The notes under the pieces: generated by a model
Told to the model about the DNA's origin: nothing
The model's input: the letters and a program-made list of their open reading frames with translations, nothing else
Database searches by the model: none
Shown here: one piece after another, positions 1-7,562 of the stretch
Layout of the letters: the number at the start of each line of letters is the position of its first letter
How positions within the stretch are numbered: position 1 is the first letter of the stretch
Assembly (NCBI RefSeq): GCF_028561275.1
Contig: NZ_JAQQTF010000019.1
Location: 62,001-126,000, forward strand
DNA from: Aureisphaera galaxeae
GTDB lineage: Bacteria; Bacteroidota; Bacteroidia; Flavobacteriales; Flavobacteriaceae
Direction: 5' to 3'
DNA: 64,000 nt
Position numbers and translations under genes: made by a program

Positions 1-65
1 TAAGTCCAATGTAGGATTAGGTGTCTTACTGTTTGTAAATGACGATCGCTTCTTTGTTATTTTAA

Positions 66-941
66 TTAGAGATTCTTCATTAGTTCAAAAAAGTGCTGCT
101 TCTTTTTGTGTGCTATTAGGAAATAATCCCTCTCAGGATATTCGCTCGATTCCCATATTAATTTAAGTGATTTATTCTTGAGAAATTCTTTGGCATTTTC
201 CAATAAGGTAACACAAATCCCTTCTGTTTTGGTCAGTTCTTGAAGCATGAAGTATTCATTGGGGATTATATAGTTTGTGAAAACTTTGGGTCTTCTCTTA
301 TTAAAGCAATGTAGCCAGAACAGCTTAATAAAAGGGTTGGTGGACATGTGTGAGAACCAGGTTTGTTGTTCTAGCCAATGTTGAACGTTACGTAGATCTT
401 CTTTTTTTATGTGCCTATCGAGTTCGGTTGTATCAATGTTGGGGTGTCCAACAATGACCAAAGGAGAACTTAGAATTTTATGGGAGAGGGTATCAAAGGT
501 TTCTATTTCTTGATGAATAATTGCAGCATCAATTTCTTGCTGATTTACAAGGTCAAAGAGTTTCTCGTTTATTTCTTCAAATCGGATACTTAAATGTTTA
601 AAGCGGGTTAGTTTGTTAGATAGGAAACTTTTATACAAATGTTCGCTTATTCCCAAGACATATAGTTTTTCTTCTTTCTTCACACTCCGACTGTACATGG
701 ATTCCACTTCCTCTAGGGTGTCAAGGGATTCAATGATAAGGTTATTCAAAAATTTGGCATTCTCTGTAGCTTCTACACCCTTGGATTTCCTTATGAACAG
801 TTTGTGGCCGACATAGGCCTCGAGCATACTCATTTGATTGCTTACGGCTGGTTGACTCATGAATAACTCTTCTGCGGCTTTTGAATAATTTCGATGCTTA
901 TATACGGCTTTAAAAGTCCTGTACCATTCTAGATTCACCAT
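66..941 (-). CDS. LysR-family transcriptional regulator
   Basis: A 291-residue DNA-binding regulator of the LysR type. The N-terminal winged helix is clear: residues about 19-38 (NYSKAAEELFMSQPAVSNQ) form the helix-turn-helix, followed by the usual linker helix and a substrate-binding-like effector domain. The frame is open for ten more codons upstream, but ATG at 941 gives the normal LysR start MVNLEWYRTF. It is divergent from the SDR gene at 1040 with 98 bp between them, the classic arrangement for a LysR regulator and its target. The effector is unknown. Confidence 0.9.
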   Translation of the reverse strand: MVNLEWYRTFKAVYKHRNYSKAAEELFMSQPAVSNQMSMLEAYVGHKLFIRKSKGVEATENAKFLNNLIIESLDTLEEVESMYSRSVKKEEKLYVLGISEHLYKSFLSNKLTRFKHLSIRFEEINEKLFDLVNQQEIDAAIIHQEIETFDTLSHKILSSPLVIVGHPNIDTTELDRHIKKEDLRNVQHWLEQQTWFSHMSTNPFIKLFWLHCFNKRRPKVFTNYIIPNEYFMLQELTKTEGICVTLLENAKEFLKNKSLKLIWESSEYPERDYFLIAHKKKQHFFELMKNL

Positions 942-1003
942 AGATATTAATTTTTTTATATCACAATGCAAATTAAGCTATTTCATTTAATATCACTTAT
1001 TGC

Positions 1004-1022
1004 TTACACTTGCAAAGTGAAA
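1004..1022. promoter_or_regulatory. candidate LysR operator
   Basis: The 98-bp divergent region contains the dyad CACTT-GCA-AAGTG (1007-1019), flanked by TTA and AAA, so that T-N11-A, the LysR consensus spacing, is satisfied. It lies about 20 bp before the SDR start and about 65 bp before the regulator start. This is a motif match only. Confidence 0.35.
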
Positions 1023-1039
1023 CTTAAAATCGTGATCAA

Positions 1040-1765
1040 ATGAAAAGAATCGTATTGGTAACGGGAGCAAACAAAGGCTTAGGCCTGGAAACTGCCCGAC
1101 AGTTGGCAAGAGAGGGTGCACGGGTGTTGATGGCTTCTCGGAATAAGGAAAGAGGTACGGTAGCCGTTCAAAAATTGAAAGATGAAGGGCTGGATGTAGC
1201 ATTCGTACAATTAGAAGTTACAGATGACACCGAAGTAGATGAGTTGGTCGAACACATTTCGACCGATTATGGCAAATTGGATGTATTAGTCAACAATGCG
1301 GGAATCATGCATAATGGAGAGCCTGGGGGTGTAAATACCGCGGAAATTGTAGAAGCAGAAGTATTAAAGGAAACATTTGATGTGAACTTCTTCAGTCTGG
1401 TACATCTTACACAAAAATTGTTGCCTCTTCTTAAGAAAAGCGAATCCGGAAGGATTATTAATGTTTCGAGCATTTTGGGATCTAATACCGTACAAAGCGA
1501 CGAGAGCTCTCCTTGGAGCGGAATTAAACCATTTGCCTACAATGCATCTAAAGCGGCCTTGAATTCATTTACAGTGCATTTGGCGGCTGCCTTAAAGGAC
1601 ACAAATATCAAAGTAAATTCGGCACATCCTGGATGGGTAAAAACCGATTTGGGAGGTAAGAATGCTCCATTAGAAGCAACGGACGGTGCCAAGACCTCCG
1701 TGAGCTTGTCCTCCGCAGATTTCACAGGCAAATTCGTACACAATGGTGAGGAAATAGCTTGGTAA
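1040..1765 (+). CDS. SDR family NAD(P)-dependent oxidoreductase
   Basis: Classical short-chain dehydrogenase/reductase of 241 residues, probably cytoplasmic. It has the Rossmann motif TGANKGLG (8-15), the NNAG structural motif (85-88), and the catalytic Ser (143/144), Tyr167 and Lys171 within YNASK. The length is close to the family norm of about 250. It resembles carbonyl-reductase-type SDRs (the TGANKGLG variant and the HPGWVKTD segment), but the substrate cannot be read from sequence. It is divergent from the LysR gene, which probably controls it, and is followed 71 bp later by a DJ-1/PfpI protein in the same direction. Confidence 0.9.
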   Translation: MKRIVLVTGANKGLGLETARQLAREGARVLMASRNKERGTVAVQKLKDEGLDVAFVQLEVTDDTEVDELVEHISTDYGKLDVLVNNAGIMHNGEPGGVNTAEIVEAEVLKETFDVNFFSLVHLTQKLLPLLKKSESGRIINVSSILGSNTVQSDESSPWSGIKPFAYNASKAALNSFTVHLAAALKDTNIKVNSAHPGWVKTDLGGKNAPLEATDGAKTSVSLSSADFTGKFVHNGEEIAW

Positions 1766-1773
1766 GATTTTCA

Positions 1774-1799
1774 ACCCCTTTAGAACAATCGCTAGGGGT
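1774..1799 (+). terminator. weak hairpin after the SDR gene
   Basis: ACCCCT (1774-1779) pairs with AGGGGT (1794-1799) across a 14-nt loop, followed by CATTTTAAAATT. It has the position of a terminator, but the T tract is interrupted, so it may be leaky and allow read-through into the DJ-1 gene. Confidence 0.35.
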
Positions 1800-1836
1800 C
1801 ATTTTAAAATTAATTTATTGAACAAAGTTTATAGTT

Positions 1837-2688
1837 ATGAAAAAAGTAACATTTCTTTTCGTATTAACCGCTCTTATAAATTTTCAAGCGGTTTTTGCAG
1901 CGAATATCTTGGTCGTTATCTCCGAAGTTTCGGAAATGAAACTGAAAGGTGGATACGACTACAAGACAGGTTTTTATCTGAATGAACTTATGGAACCAGT
2001 AAGAATATTTATGGATGCAGGTCATACGTTGACTTTTGCCACACCAACTGGTCTAGCCCCAACATTGGATCCCGTATCGGATACACCGGATCATTTTCTA
2101 AATACGAGTCAGGAAAACTACAATGAACACAAGGCTTTATTTAATCGCTTAATGCTAACCGATAAAGCACATAGTCCAGTCGTAAGTTTCGCTCGTATAG
2201 AGCAAATGGGTATTGAAAATTTTGATGCCATATTTATGCCTGGGGGGCATGCCCCTTTAGGCGACTTGGTCGCAAACGAATTATTGGGTAAGTTTTTGAA
2301 TCATTTCCATTCCGAATCAAAACCAACGGGTTTGGTATGCCATGGCCCGGTAGCACTTTTATCTTCCCTGCCAAATAGCAAGGAATTTGAGGCTGAGTTG
2401 AAAGCAGGAAAAAAAGCAAAGCCCGGAAAAGGTTGGATTTACGAAGGCTATAACATGACCGTATTTAGCAATTCGGAAGAGACGATTGCCACCCAATATT
2501 ACTTAGGTGGTGACCAGTTGTTCTACTGGCCAGAGAACGCGATGACCTATGCAGGAGGCCAGTATTCTAAAGGCACACAAGACTGGGCTCCGCATCTTGT
2601 TGTGGATAGAGAGCTTATAACAGGCCAGAATAATAAGTCGTCTACAGCAGTGGGAGAGGCCGTAATCAAACTGCTTTTGAACAATTAA
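1837..2688 (+). CDS. DJ-1/PfpI family protein, exported
   Basis: A 283-residue type-1 glutamine-amidotransferase-fold protein with an N-terminal signal peptide (about residues 1-22, ending VFAA), so it is probably periplasmic. The nucleophile elbow is visible as GLVCHGPVALL with Cys168-His169, preceded by the FMPGGHAPLGDL loop typical of Hsp31/YhbO-like members. These proteins act as glyoxalases, deglycases or chaperones; which one applies here is unknown. It lies downstream of the SDR gene and may share its transcript. Confidence 0.85.
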   Translation: MKKVTFLFVLTALINFQAVFAANILVVISEVSEMKLKGGYDYKTGFYLNELMEPVRIFMDAGHTLTFATPTGLAPTLDPVSDTPDHFLNTSQENYNEHKALFNRLMLTDKAHSPVVSFARIEQMGIENFDAIFMPGGHAPLGDLVANELLGKFLNHFHSESKPTGLVCHGPVALLSSLPNSKEFEAELKAGKKAKPGKGWIYEGYNMTVFSNSEETIATQYYLGGDQLFYWPENAMTYAGGQYSKGTQDWAPHLVVDRELITGQNNKSSTAVGEAVIKLLLNN

Positions 2689-2732
2689 ATTAGGCCTTGC
2701 AACAAGAATAGTCCTTTCCAATTAATTAAAAT

Positions 2733-2786
2733 AGAATCCAGCTTTGATTGTCACCCCGATATCAGCAACGCTGGATTCTGTTTTTT
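2733..2786 (+). terminator. intrinsic terminator after the DJ-1 gene
   Basis: A perfect 10-bp stem, AGAATCCAGC (2733-2742) with GCTGGATTCT (2770-2779), encloses a 27-nt loop and is followed by GTTTTTTG. It sits between the ends of two convergent genes. Confidence 0.55.
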
Positions 2787-2820
2787 GAATCTTTACCTTG
2801 CCGTACTGGAAAACTAAGGA

Positions 2821-4551
2821 CTATTCCATTTTCGAACTTTCGAGTTCAATATCGGCTGTGGCCCAAATGGTTTCCAGTTTTTCCGAAGTTTCGCTAAATT
2901 TTTCCGTGTCATTTAATTGTTGGTAGGCCTGTTGTAATCCATGCAAGGACCAGCCATTTTTGGGATAGGTTTTTAGGTCCTCTTCATAGGTTGCAATGGC
3001 ATCTTCATAATTTCCTGCTTTTAGCTGAATGGCTCCTAAATTATGTCGTACCGAAAAGAACCAATCGGGCGGTTCCTGATATACCAAAGCGTCTTCTAGG
3101 GCAACCGCCTCTTTCAATAAGTTAATACTTTCGCCGTAGTTGCCTTCGCTGGCCAAAATATCAGCCTCCAAAACCCGTGAGGCAATTTGCAATAATTGGT
3201 GGACATTGTTGAAATCCCAAATGGTGACTGTTTCCAAGCCTTTGTCTTCCGCATACCCCTGTAGTGCCACTAATTCTTGCTTCGCTTTGTCTAAGTCCTT
3301 TAATCCAACATAGGCCATGCCATGTGCATAATGACGAATGGCATCCGGATATTTCAGGGAAACCCCTTTATTTTCCATGGCCAGGATTTCTTCCCACTTT
3401 CCAAATTTCACCATGACGTAGTAAGGGATGGTATAATAATGCTGAATGGTACCCCATCCGTCCATTTTCATTAATGCCTTATTCGCGTTTTCTGCTACTT
3501 TCTGAGCAGCCATGATACCTAATTCACTATTTCCTTCTAAGGTAGCTGTCGCGGCAAGAAAATGATAGTTATGCGGATACAGGGTTAATGGATAGGTCCC
3601 TTGAGCATGACAGGTAGTTAGGTAAGAACTATCCACCGCCACGGACCGTATATTGGCCAAGGTGCCTTTATGATAGTCACCCGTTCGTATGTAAATGTGG
3701 GAGGGCATATGGACTAGATGTCCAGCCCCTGGAACTAGATCATCGTCGTACAATTGGGCACTTCGTAATCCTCGTTCTGGGCTCGCAGATGCCTCTACAG
3801 CATGTATGTAGAAATGATGCGCACCTGGGTGAAGGGAGTCGATGGTAAACAAGTTATCGAACTCGGATATAATTTTTGGTGTCCATGCCTTGGGAGCACC
3901 TTCTATGTCCCATAGATCCCAGGGATGAAGATTCATTAGCGATTCTACGTAAAGACAGCCTACATCAGCATCTTCTGGATAAGCTTCAAAAACTCCTTTC
4001 ATCGCTTTCGAATAGGCTTTATCCAAAGGCATTCTATCCGCTACTGGTTCCTTGACATAGCGTTTTGCCAGAGCTTCTATCAACTTTTTTTCCTTGAGGG
4101 TGGCGTTGTCTTTTGATAATTCTAGGGCCTTCTGAATGGCGTCATAGGCCCTTTCATAATTATCACTTTCCATCCCAGCATTGTAATTGGGCCCCAACAC
4201 ATAGGCATATCCCCAATAGGCCATGGCGCAATTGGGATCCAGTTTTGTGGCGTAGTAAAAGGAACGCGCTGCTTCGGCATGATTGAACCCATAGGCCAGG
4301 ATTAGTCCTTGGTTAAAGTAGCGTTGTACTAAAGTGTCCTGGGTAGTGACGGGAAAGTGAAGTACATCGAGCCCTTCAATGATGGGTGCAGCATTATCAA
4401 TTTTGTACCAATCTTTATCAGACAGCACCGGAGGGGCACAACCCAAAGAGATGCGTTCGGCTATAACGACTGTCTCGGTTTCTTGTGCTCGTTCTTTGCA
4501 TCCAAAAAGTAATAGCAATACAATTAGGGGAAGATAGGTTTGTATTTTCAT
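2821..4551 (-). CDS. TPR-repeat lipoprotein
   Basis: A 576-residue envelope lipoprotein. The chosen start (ATG at 4551; the frame is open 13 codons further) gives a signal peptide ending in LLLLFGC, with the lipobox cysteine at residue 18. The rest is built of tetratricopeptide repeats (for example NHAEAARSFYYATKLDPN, and GNYEDAIATYEEDLKTYPKN near the C terminus). A conserved-looking His-rich patch (GAHHFYIHAVEAS, GAGHLVHMPSHIYIRTGDY) lies in the middle and could bind metal or haem, which is speculative. It follows the MarR gene on the same strand after 128 bp. Confidence 0.85.
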   Translation of the reverse strand: MKIQTYLPLIVLLLLFGCKERAQETETVVIAERISLGCAPPVLSDKDWYKIDNAAPIIEGLDVLHFPVTTQDTLVQRYFNQGLILAYGFNHAEAARSFYYATKLDPNCAMAYWGYAYVLGPNYNAGMESDNYERAYDAIQKALELSKDNATLKEKKLIEALAKRYVKEPVADRMPLDKAYSKAMKGVFEAYPEDADVGCLYVESLMNLHPWDLWDIEGAPKAWTPKIISEFDNLFTIDSLHPGAHHFYIHAVEASASPERGLRSAQLYDDDLVPGAGHLVHMPSHIYIRTGDYHKGTLANIRSVAVDSSYLTTCHAQGTYPLTLYPHNYHFLAATATLEGNSELGIMAAQKVAENANKALMKMDGWGTIQHYYTIPYYVMVKFGKWEEILAMENKGVSLKYPDAIRHYAHGMAYVGLKDLDKAKQELVALQGYAEDKGLETVTIWDFNNVHQLLQIASRVLEADILASEGNYGESINLLKEAVALEDALVYQEPPDWFFSVRHNLGAIQLKAGNYEDAIATYEEDLKTYPKNGWSLHGLQQAYQQLNDTEKFSETSEKLETIWATADIELESSKME

Positions 4552-4628
4552 ATATACGACTTTTGAACTGACGGTAGGGCAGGGAATCAAAATGTCAGTG
4601 GTTAGGTTTCAATAAAGATAAGAAGATT

Positions 4629-4649
4629 TAGATAAATTAAGTTTATCTA
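4629..4649. promoter_or_regulatory. perfect palindrome upstream of the TPR lipoprotein
   Basis: TAGATAAA-N5-TTTATCTA, two perfect 8-bp arms with a 5-bp centre, lies 78-98 bp upstream of the TPR lipoprotein start and just after the marR stop. Its size and geometry fit an operator for a dimeric regulator. The sequence differs from the palindromes shared by the marR, lipoprotein and thioredoxin genes. Confidence 0.35.
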
Positions 4650-4679
4650 TCTTGTAATCAGTCGATTGCTCTCTAATGG

Positions 4680-5282
4680 CTACTTGTCTTGATATTCCGG
4701 ACAGTCCAATCGAATATCCTTACTCGCCAAGGGCTTTTCCAATAAATTGCAATAATCCCCATTGCCATTTTTTTCGTAGAACCTGCACTTAAAGCAAGTG
4801 CGCTGTACGGCCAATATCCCTTTTTGGTTCAGTTGAAAGATCAACTTACTTAGGGTTTGGAAGATAGCTTCTTGGTCCGCTGGATCGAGGGTGTCGATTT
4901 GTGCCTTTAATGGCCCAGCAAAATCCTGACTTTCGGAAACGATCTTTTCACCAGCTGCAGATAGCAGGATGGTGTAGCTTCGACTATCCGGAGAAGAAAA
5001 ATCCTTGATGATGAGTCCCTTTCTATCCAATACCTTCACCGCGTCGCTAATGGTAGGTTTAGTCACGTTGAATTCTTTAGACAGATGACTCACATTGCAA
5101 AGTGCTTCTTTGTGAAAGGCAACGAAAATGAGAATCCGAATCTGAATGGGACTAAGGCCCATGGCCTTTGCTTTTTCCCAAAGTAAGACCTTGAAAACTT
5201 CCGAAATACGATCGAAACCTGCAATGATCTTGCTGGAAATATCCACCTGCTGTTGCTCTGGGTTAAAACTGTTGTCTTTCAT
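4680..5282 (-). CDS. MarR-family regulator with C-terminal four-cysteine motif
   Basis: A 200-residue protein. Residues about 30-115 carry a MarR winged helix (recognition-helix region HLSKEFNVTKPTISDAVKVL, wing DFSSPDSRSYTILLS). After the dimerisation helix the tail holds four cysteines at 163, 166, 178 and 194 (CFKC, DYC, LDCPEY), a pattern suited to a metal or Fe-S site. Most MarR proteins are about 150 residues, so the tail is an added module. It is the third gene of a same-strand run (lipoprotein, DUF2024, marR). A palindrome 38 bp upstream resembles two others in the locus, which suggests autoregulation. Confidence 0.88.
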   Translation of the reverse strand: MKDNSFNPEQQQVDISSKIIAGFDRISEVFKVLLWEKAKAMGLSPIQIRILIFVAFHKEALCNVSHLSKEFNVTKPTISDAVKVLDRKGLIIKDFSSPDSRSYTILLSAAGEKIVSESQDFAGPLKAQIDTLDPADQEAIFQTLSKLIFQLNQKGILAVQRTCFKCRFYEKNGNGDYCNLLEKPLASKDIRLDCPEYQDK

Positions 5283-5319
5283 AGTAGAAGCCCACCGTTA
5301 CATGGGAAACGGCAGGCTA

Positions 5320-5336
5320 AGTTAGTAATCCTAATT
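5320..5336. promoter_or_regulatory. MarR-type operator candidate, site 1 (marR)
   Basis: AGTTAG-TAATC-CTAATT, an imperfect dyad in the 57-bp gap between DUF2024 and marR. It shares 13-14 of 17 positions with the core of the palindrome at 6364-6380. Confidence 0.5.
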
Positions 5337-5339
5337 AAA

Positions 5340-5603
5340 CTAATCGCAATTTTCCATTTCGATAATATCATATCCTTTGGATTCAATTTCGTGGGCGATG
5401 GCAGGTAGTGCTTCTTCCATGTGACAGAAGCGACACTCCTTGGTGCTCAGCTTTTGTGAAGAAACAGACTTCCGCTTCAAGTAATCCATTCCATATTCAA
5501 AAACAGTGTGTTCGTCGGTAACCTCGTGCGGTACCAAAATGTCGAAATGCATGACACGACCATCATTTCGCGTTACATAGGTGTCCCAAACAGCTACTCT
5601 CAT
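5340..5603 (-). CDS. DUF2024 family protein
   Basis: A small 87-residue soluble protein that I recognise as DUF2024 (start MRVAVWDTYV, then MHFDILVP and the C-rich segment ECRFCHMEEA). Its function is not established. The CxxCH-like CRFC pair may be redox-active or bind metal. It begins 3 bp after the lipoprotein stop, so the two are almost certainly co-transcribed, with marR downstream. Confidence 0.85.
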   Translation of the reverse strand: MRVAVWDTYVTRNDGRVMHFDILVPHEVTDEHTVFEYGMDYLKRKSVSSQKLSTKECRFCHMEEALPAIAHEIESKGYDIIEMENCD

Positions 5604-5606
5604 AAT

Positions 5607-6335
5607 CTATTGCTTTACTTTATAAGGTAGGGACAGATCCCCACTTGCCACGCCGAATACTGCATATACGCCTAACATGGGAAGGTCTTCTTTACTGGTG
5701 TTTACTTGCATAAAGGCGGTAACTCCATCAAAACTGAAGTCGATTTTGCGATTCATGCGGTAATCGGGTACTACCACTCTTATGGTGTTGTTCTTTGCCG
5801 TTACTGGATATCCAGGGGAGTCCATGTACATGGGCATACCGGGATTGGTAGGAGGGAGTACAACGGTTTCGTCGGCCTTTTTAAATTGTTTTACCGAAAG
5901 ACCTCCGGCAACCCGTTCGTCCGTTACCAAAACGACCCAGTGGGGATGCCAAATAACACCGTCATTGGCGTAATCTGCATCATTGTTCTCATCCCATAAA
6001 GGAGTGTCGTCGAAATCCGGGTGAGAGGTAAGGGCCAAAGCAACGATTCCCTCGGTTTGGCTGAATCCCACATCGGTAGCAGCTAATGTGGTGGGAAATA
6101 CATAGCCTAAAACAGGAGCGCCATCTAATTGCCCATTTTTAACAGGAATTGTATTTCCGGCACTGCCTGTAACGGTCATTTCCCAAACCGTTATGGAAAA
6201 GTCGGGATGGTGAGTCACACTGACTTCAGTAATTTGAAAGTCGTCAGTATTGTAGGGGCTCTCCTGAGCGCAAGACGAAAGCGTTGCGCTCAAGATAAGT
6301 AGCATACTTGCTATGATTGTGTTTAATTTCATCAT
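5607..6335 (-). CDS. lipoprotein of unknown function
   Basis: A 242-residue protein with a lipoprotein signal peptide (LILSATLSSC, acylated Cys about residue 22). The mature part is rich in beta-strand-like segments and has no motif I can assign to a function. It contains a conserved-looking HPHWVVLVTDERV segment and several His-Pro pairs (HHPDF, SHPDF, WHPHW) that could bind metal. It is the first gene of the lipoprotein-DUF2024-marR run, and a 31-bp palindrome lies just upstream. Confidence 0.75.
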   Translation of the reverse strand: MMKLNTIIASMLLILSATLSSCAQESPYNTDDFQITEVSVTHHPDFSITVWEMTVTGSAGNTIPVKNGQLDGAPVLGYVFPTTLAATDVGFSQTEGIVALALTSHPDFDDTPLWDENNDADYANDGVIWHPHWVVLVTDERVAGGLSVKQFKKADETVVLPPTNPGMPMYMDSPGYPVTAKNNTIRVVVPDYRMNRKIDFSFDGVTAFMQVNTSKEDLPMLGVYAVFGVASGDLSLPYKVKQ

Positions 6336-6356
6336 TTAGGAATTTAAAGGTTATCA

Positions 6357-6387
6357 CCCTAAAAGTTAGGATTCCTAACTTTTAGGG
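6357..6387. promoter_or_regulatory. 31-bp palindrome, operator candidate, site 2 (lipoprotein operon)
   Basis: Two perfect 14-bp arms (CCCTAAAAGTTAGG and its complement) flank ATT. The core, AGTTAG-GATTC-CTAACT (6364-6380), starts 29 bp upstream of the lipoprotein gene. As a terminator for the thioredoxin-like gene it would lack a T tract on the correct side, so an operator is the better reading. Confidence 0.55.
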
Positions 6388-6396
6388 TTAAAAAAA

Positions 6397-6630
6397 TTAA
6401 GCTTTCAAGTCGGCCATGGAAGCACCGAAATTGATGTGCAGGGCGTTACCGTTAGGGGTTACCAACGCTGGAACGGATTGTACTCCCGTGGTCTCTGCTT
6501 CGGGGATTCGAGATGTATCTTCTCCAAGGTGTACAACTTCTACGTTTTCGGATCCGACAAGTTCGAGGATGTCATGTTCTGCGCTTACGCATACAGGACA
6601 ACCGGCGTGATAAAAAATGGATTTGCTCAT
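6397..6630 (-). CDS. thioredoxin/glutaredoxin-like protein (CPVC)
   Basis: A 77-residue thioredoxin-fold protein of minimal size. Residues 11-14 (CPVC, in YHAGCPVCVSAEHDIL) form the dithiol active site, and VQSVPALV supplies the cis-Pro loop. It is cytoplasmic, without a signal peptide. It is probably a dithiol oxidoreductase; the partner is unknown. It lies upstream of the lipoprotein-DUF2024-marR run, and a third copy of the palindromic motif lies 44-60 bp before its start. Confidence 0.85.
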   Translation of the reverse strand: MSKSIFYHAGCPVCVSAEHDILELVGSENVEVVHLGEDTSRIPEAETTGVQSVPALVTPNGNALHINFGASMADLKA

Positions 6631-6673
6631 TGTATTATTTATTTTGGTTAATGCATTATTGCGGTGTAAATAT

Positions 6674-6690
6674 AGTAAGGAATCATAACT
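6674..6690. promoter_or_regulatory. MarR-type operator candidate, site 3 (thioredoxin-like gene)
   Basis: AGTAAG-GAATC-ATAACT matches the core at 6364-6380 at 14 of 17 positions. On the minus strand it directly abuts TATATTTA (6667-6674), one mismatch from the Bacteroidota -7 box TAnnTTTG. Bound protein would therefore block the promoter. Confidence 0.45.
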
Positions 6691-6746
6691 AAAAAAACGT
6701 TTTAAGATTTTTTTAGCTCTTGGATGTCTGTTTGAGTAAAAGACGC

Positions 6747-7553
6747 CTAGGTGTTGTAACGCTCCATCAGGGATTTTCGATCGATTTTTGGAAGCTGTTT
6801 AAGCATATAAAAGAAGAAGGGTAGTACGATGAGCACACTTACAATGGCCTCGTAGGTTCTGAAGTTGGCAATTTCCTTAGTGATCACAGTGCCTGGTAAA
6901 TCATCCCAGTTGGAAGCGAAATTGATAATACCATGCAAAAATCCGATGGGATAAATACTGCCTGTTCGCAATAGCATAATGGCGAATCCCACCCCGAACA
7001 TGGTTGCATAAATCACTTGGGCCAGTACTGTGACAAAATGCGAGTCGGTTTGGAATAGATTGAAAAAATGCAATACCCCAAACATGAAGGCAGAAAGTAC
7101 AATGGGCGCAAGTAATGACTGCTCCGAATGCGCTCCCTTAATGAGATGGGGTAAAACAAACCCACGAAAAATGATCTCTTCCGAAAAACCTACCGACATC
7201 ATGGCCAGAAATAGGATCAGAACATTGATAGGATTTACATTATCAAATTGATACCCCAATACGATATATTCGGCTGGGCCCGCAAGAATGAAATAGAGAG
7301 GGATGAGAACCAGAATAGTATGTTTGGGCTTAAACTGGGTAAGTCCGGAAATCTTGGTGTATCCAAATTGGATAATGAGAAAAATTCCCCCAATAATAAT
7401 GACCGAATTCTTCAAAATGTCCCCAATGTATTGCATTTTGAATTCGTTCAATCCAAAGGGCGTCAATAACTGATCGAAAGGTAATAGCAATAAAAACAGA
7501 AAGCCTCCGACCACGGCTATGCTGGAACCTAGATTGGGATTGGATGGAATCAT
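6747..7553 (-). CDS. CPBP family intramembrane metalloprotease
   Basis: A 268-residue protein with about seven hydrophobic helices. The CPBP (CAAX protease/bacteriocin-processing, Abi) motifs are all present: EEIIFR (125-130), a membrane histidine at 162 (GVLHFFNLF), and H207 with N211 in FLHGIINFA. It probably cleaves within the inner membrane. The substrate is unknown. It follows the 276-residue exported protein gene after 9 bp on the same strand and is likely co-transcribed with it. Confidence 0.88.
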   Translation of the reverse strand: MIPSNPNLGSSIAVVGGFLFLLLLPFDQLLTPFGLNEFKMQYIGDILKNSVIIIGGIFLIIQFGYTKISGLTQFKPKHTILVLIPLYFILAGPAEYIVLGYQFDNVNPINVLILFLAMMSVGFSEEIIFRGFVLPHLIKGAHSEQSLLAPIVLSAFMFGVLHFFNLFQTDSHFVTVLAQVIYATMFGVGFAIMLLRTGSIYPIGFLHGIINFASNWDDLPGTVITKEIANFRTYEAIVSVLIVLPFFFYMLKQLPKIDRKSLMERYNT

Positions 7554-7562
7554 GGTGGGGAA

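Noticed and set aside
6357-6387. Intrinsic terminator for the thioredoxin-like gene
   Set aside because: The stem is long and perfect, but the T tract lies on the wrong side for the minus strand, and related palindromes occur at two other promoters; operator preferred.
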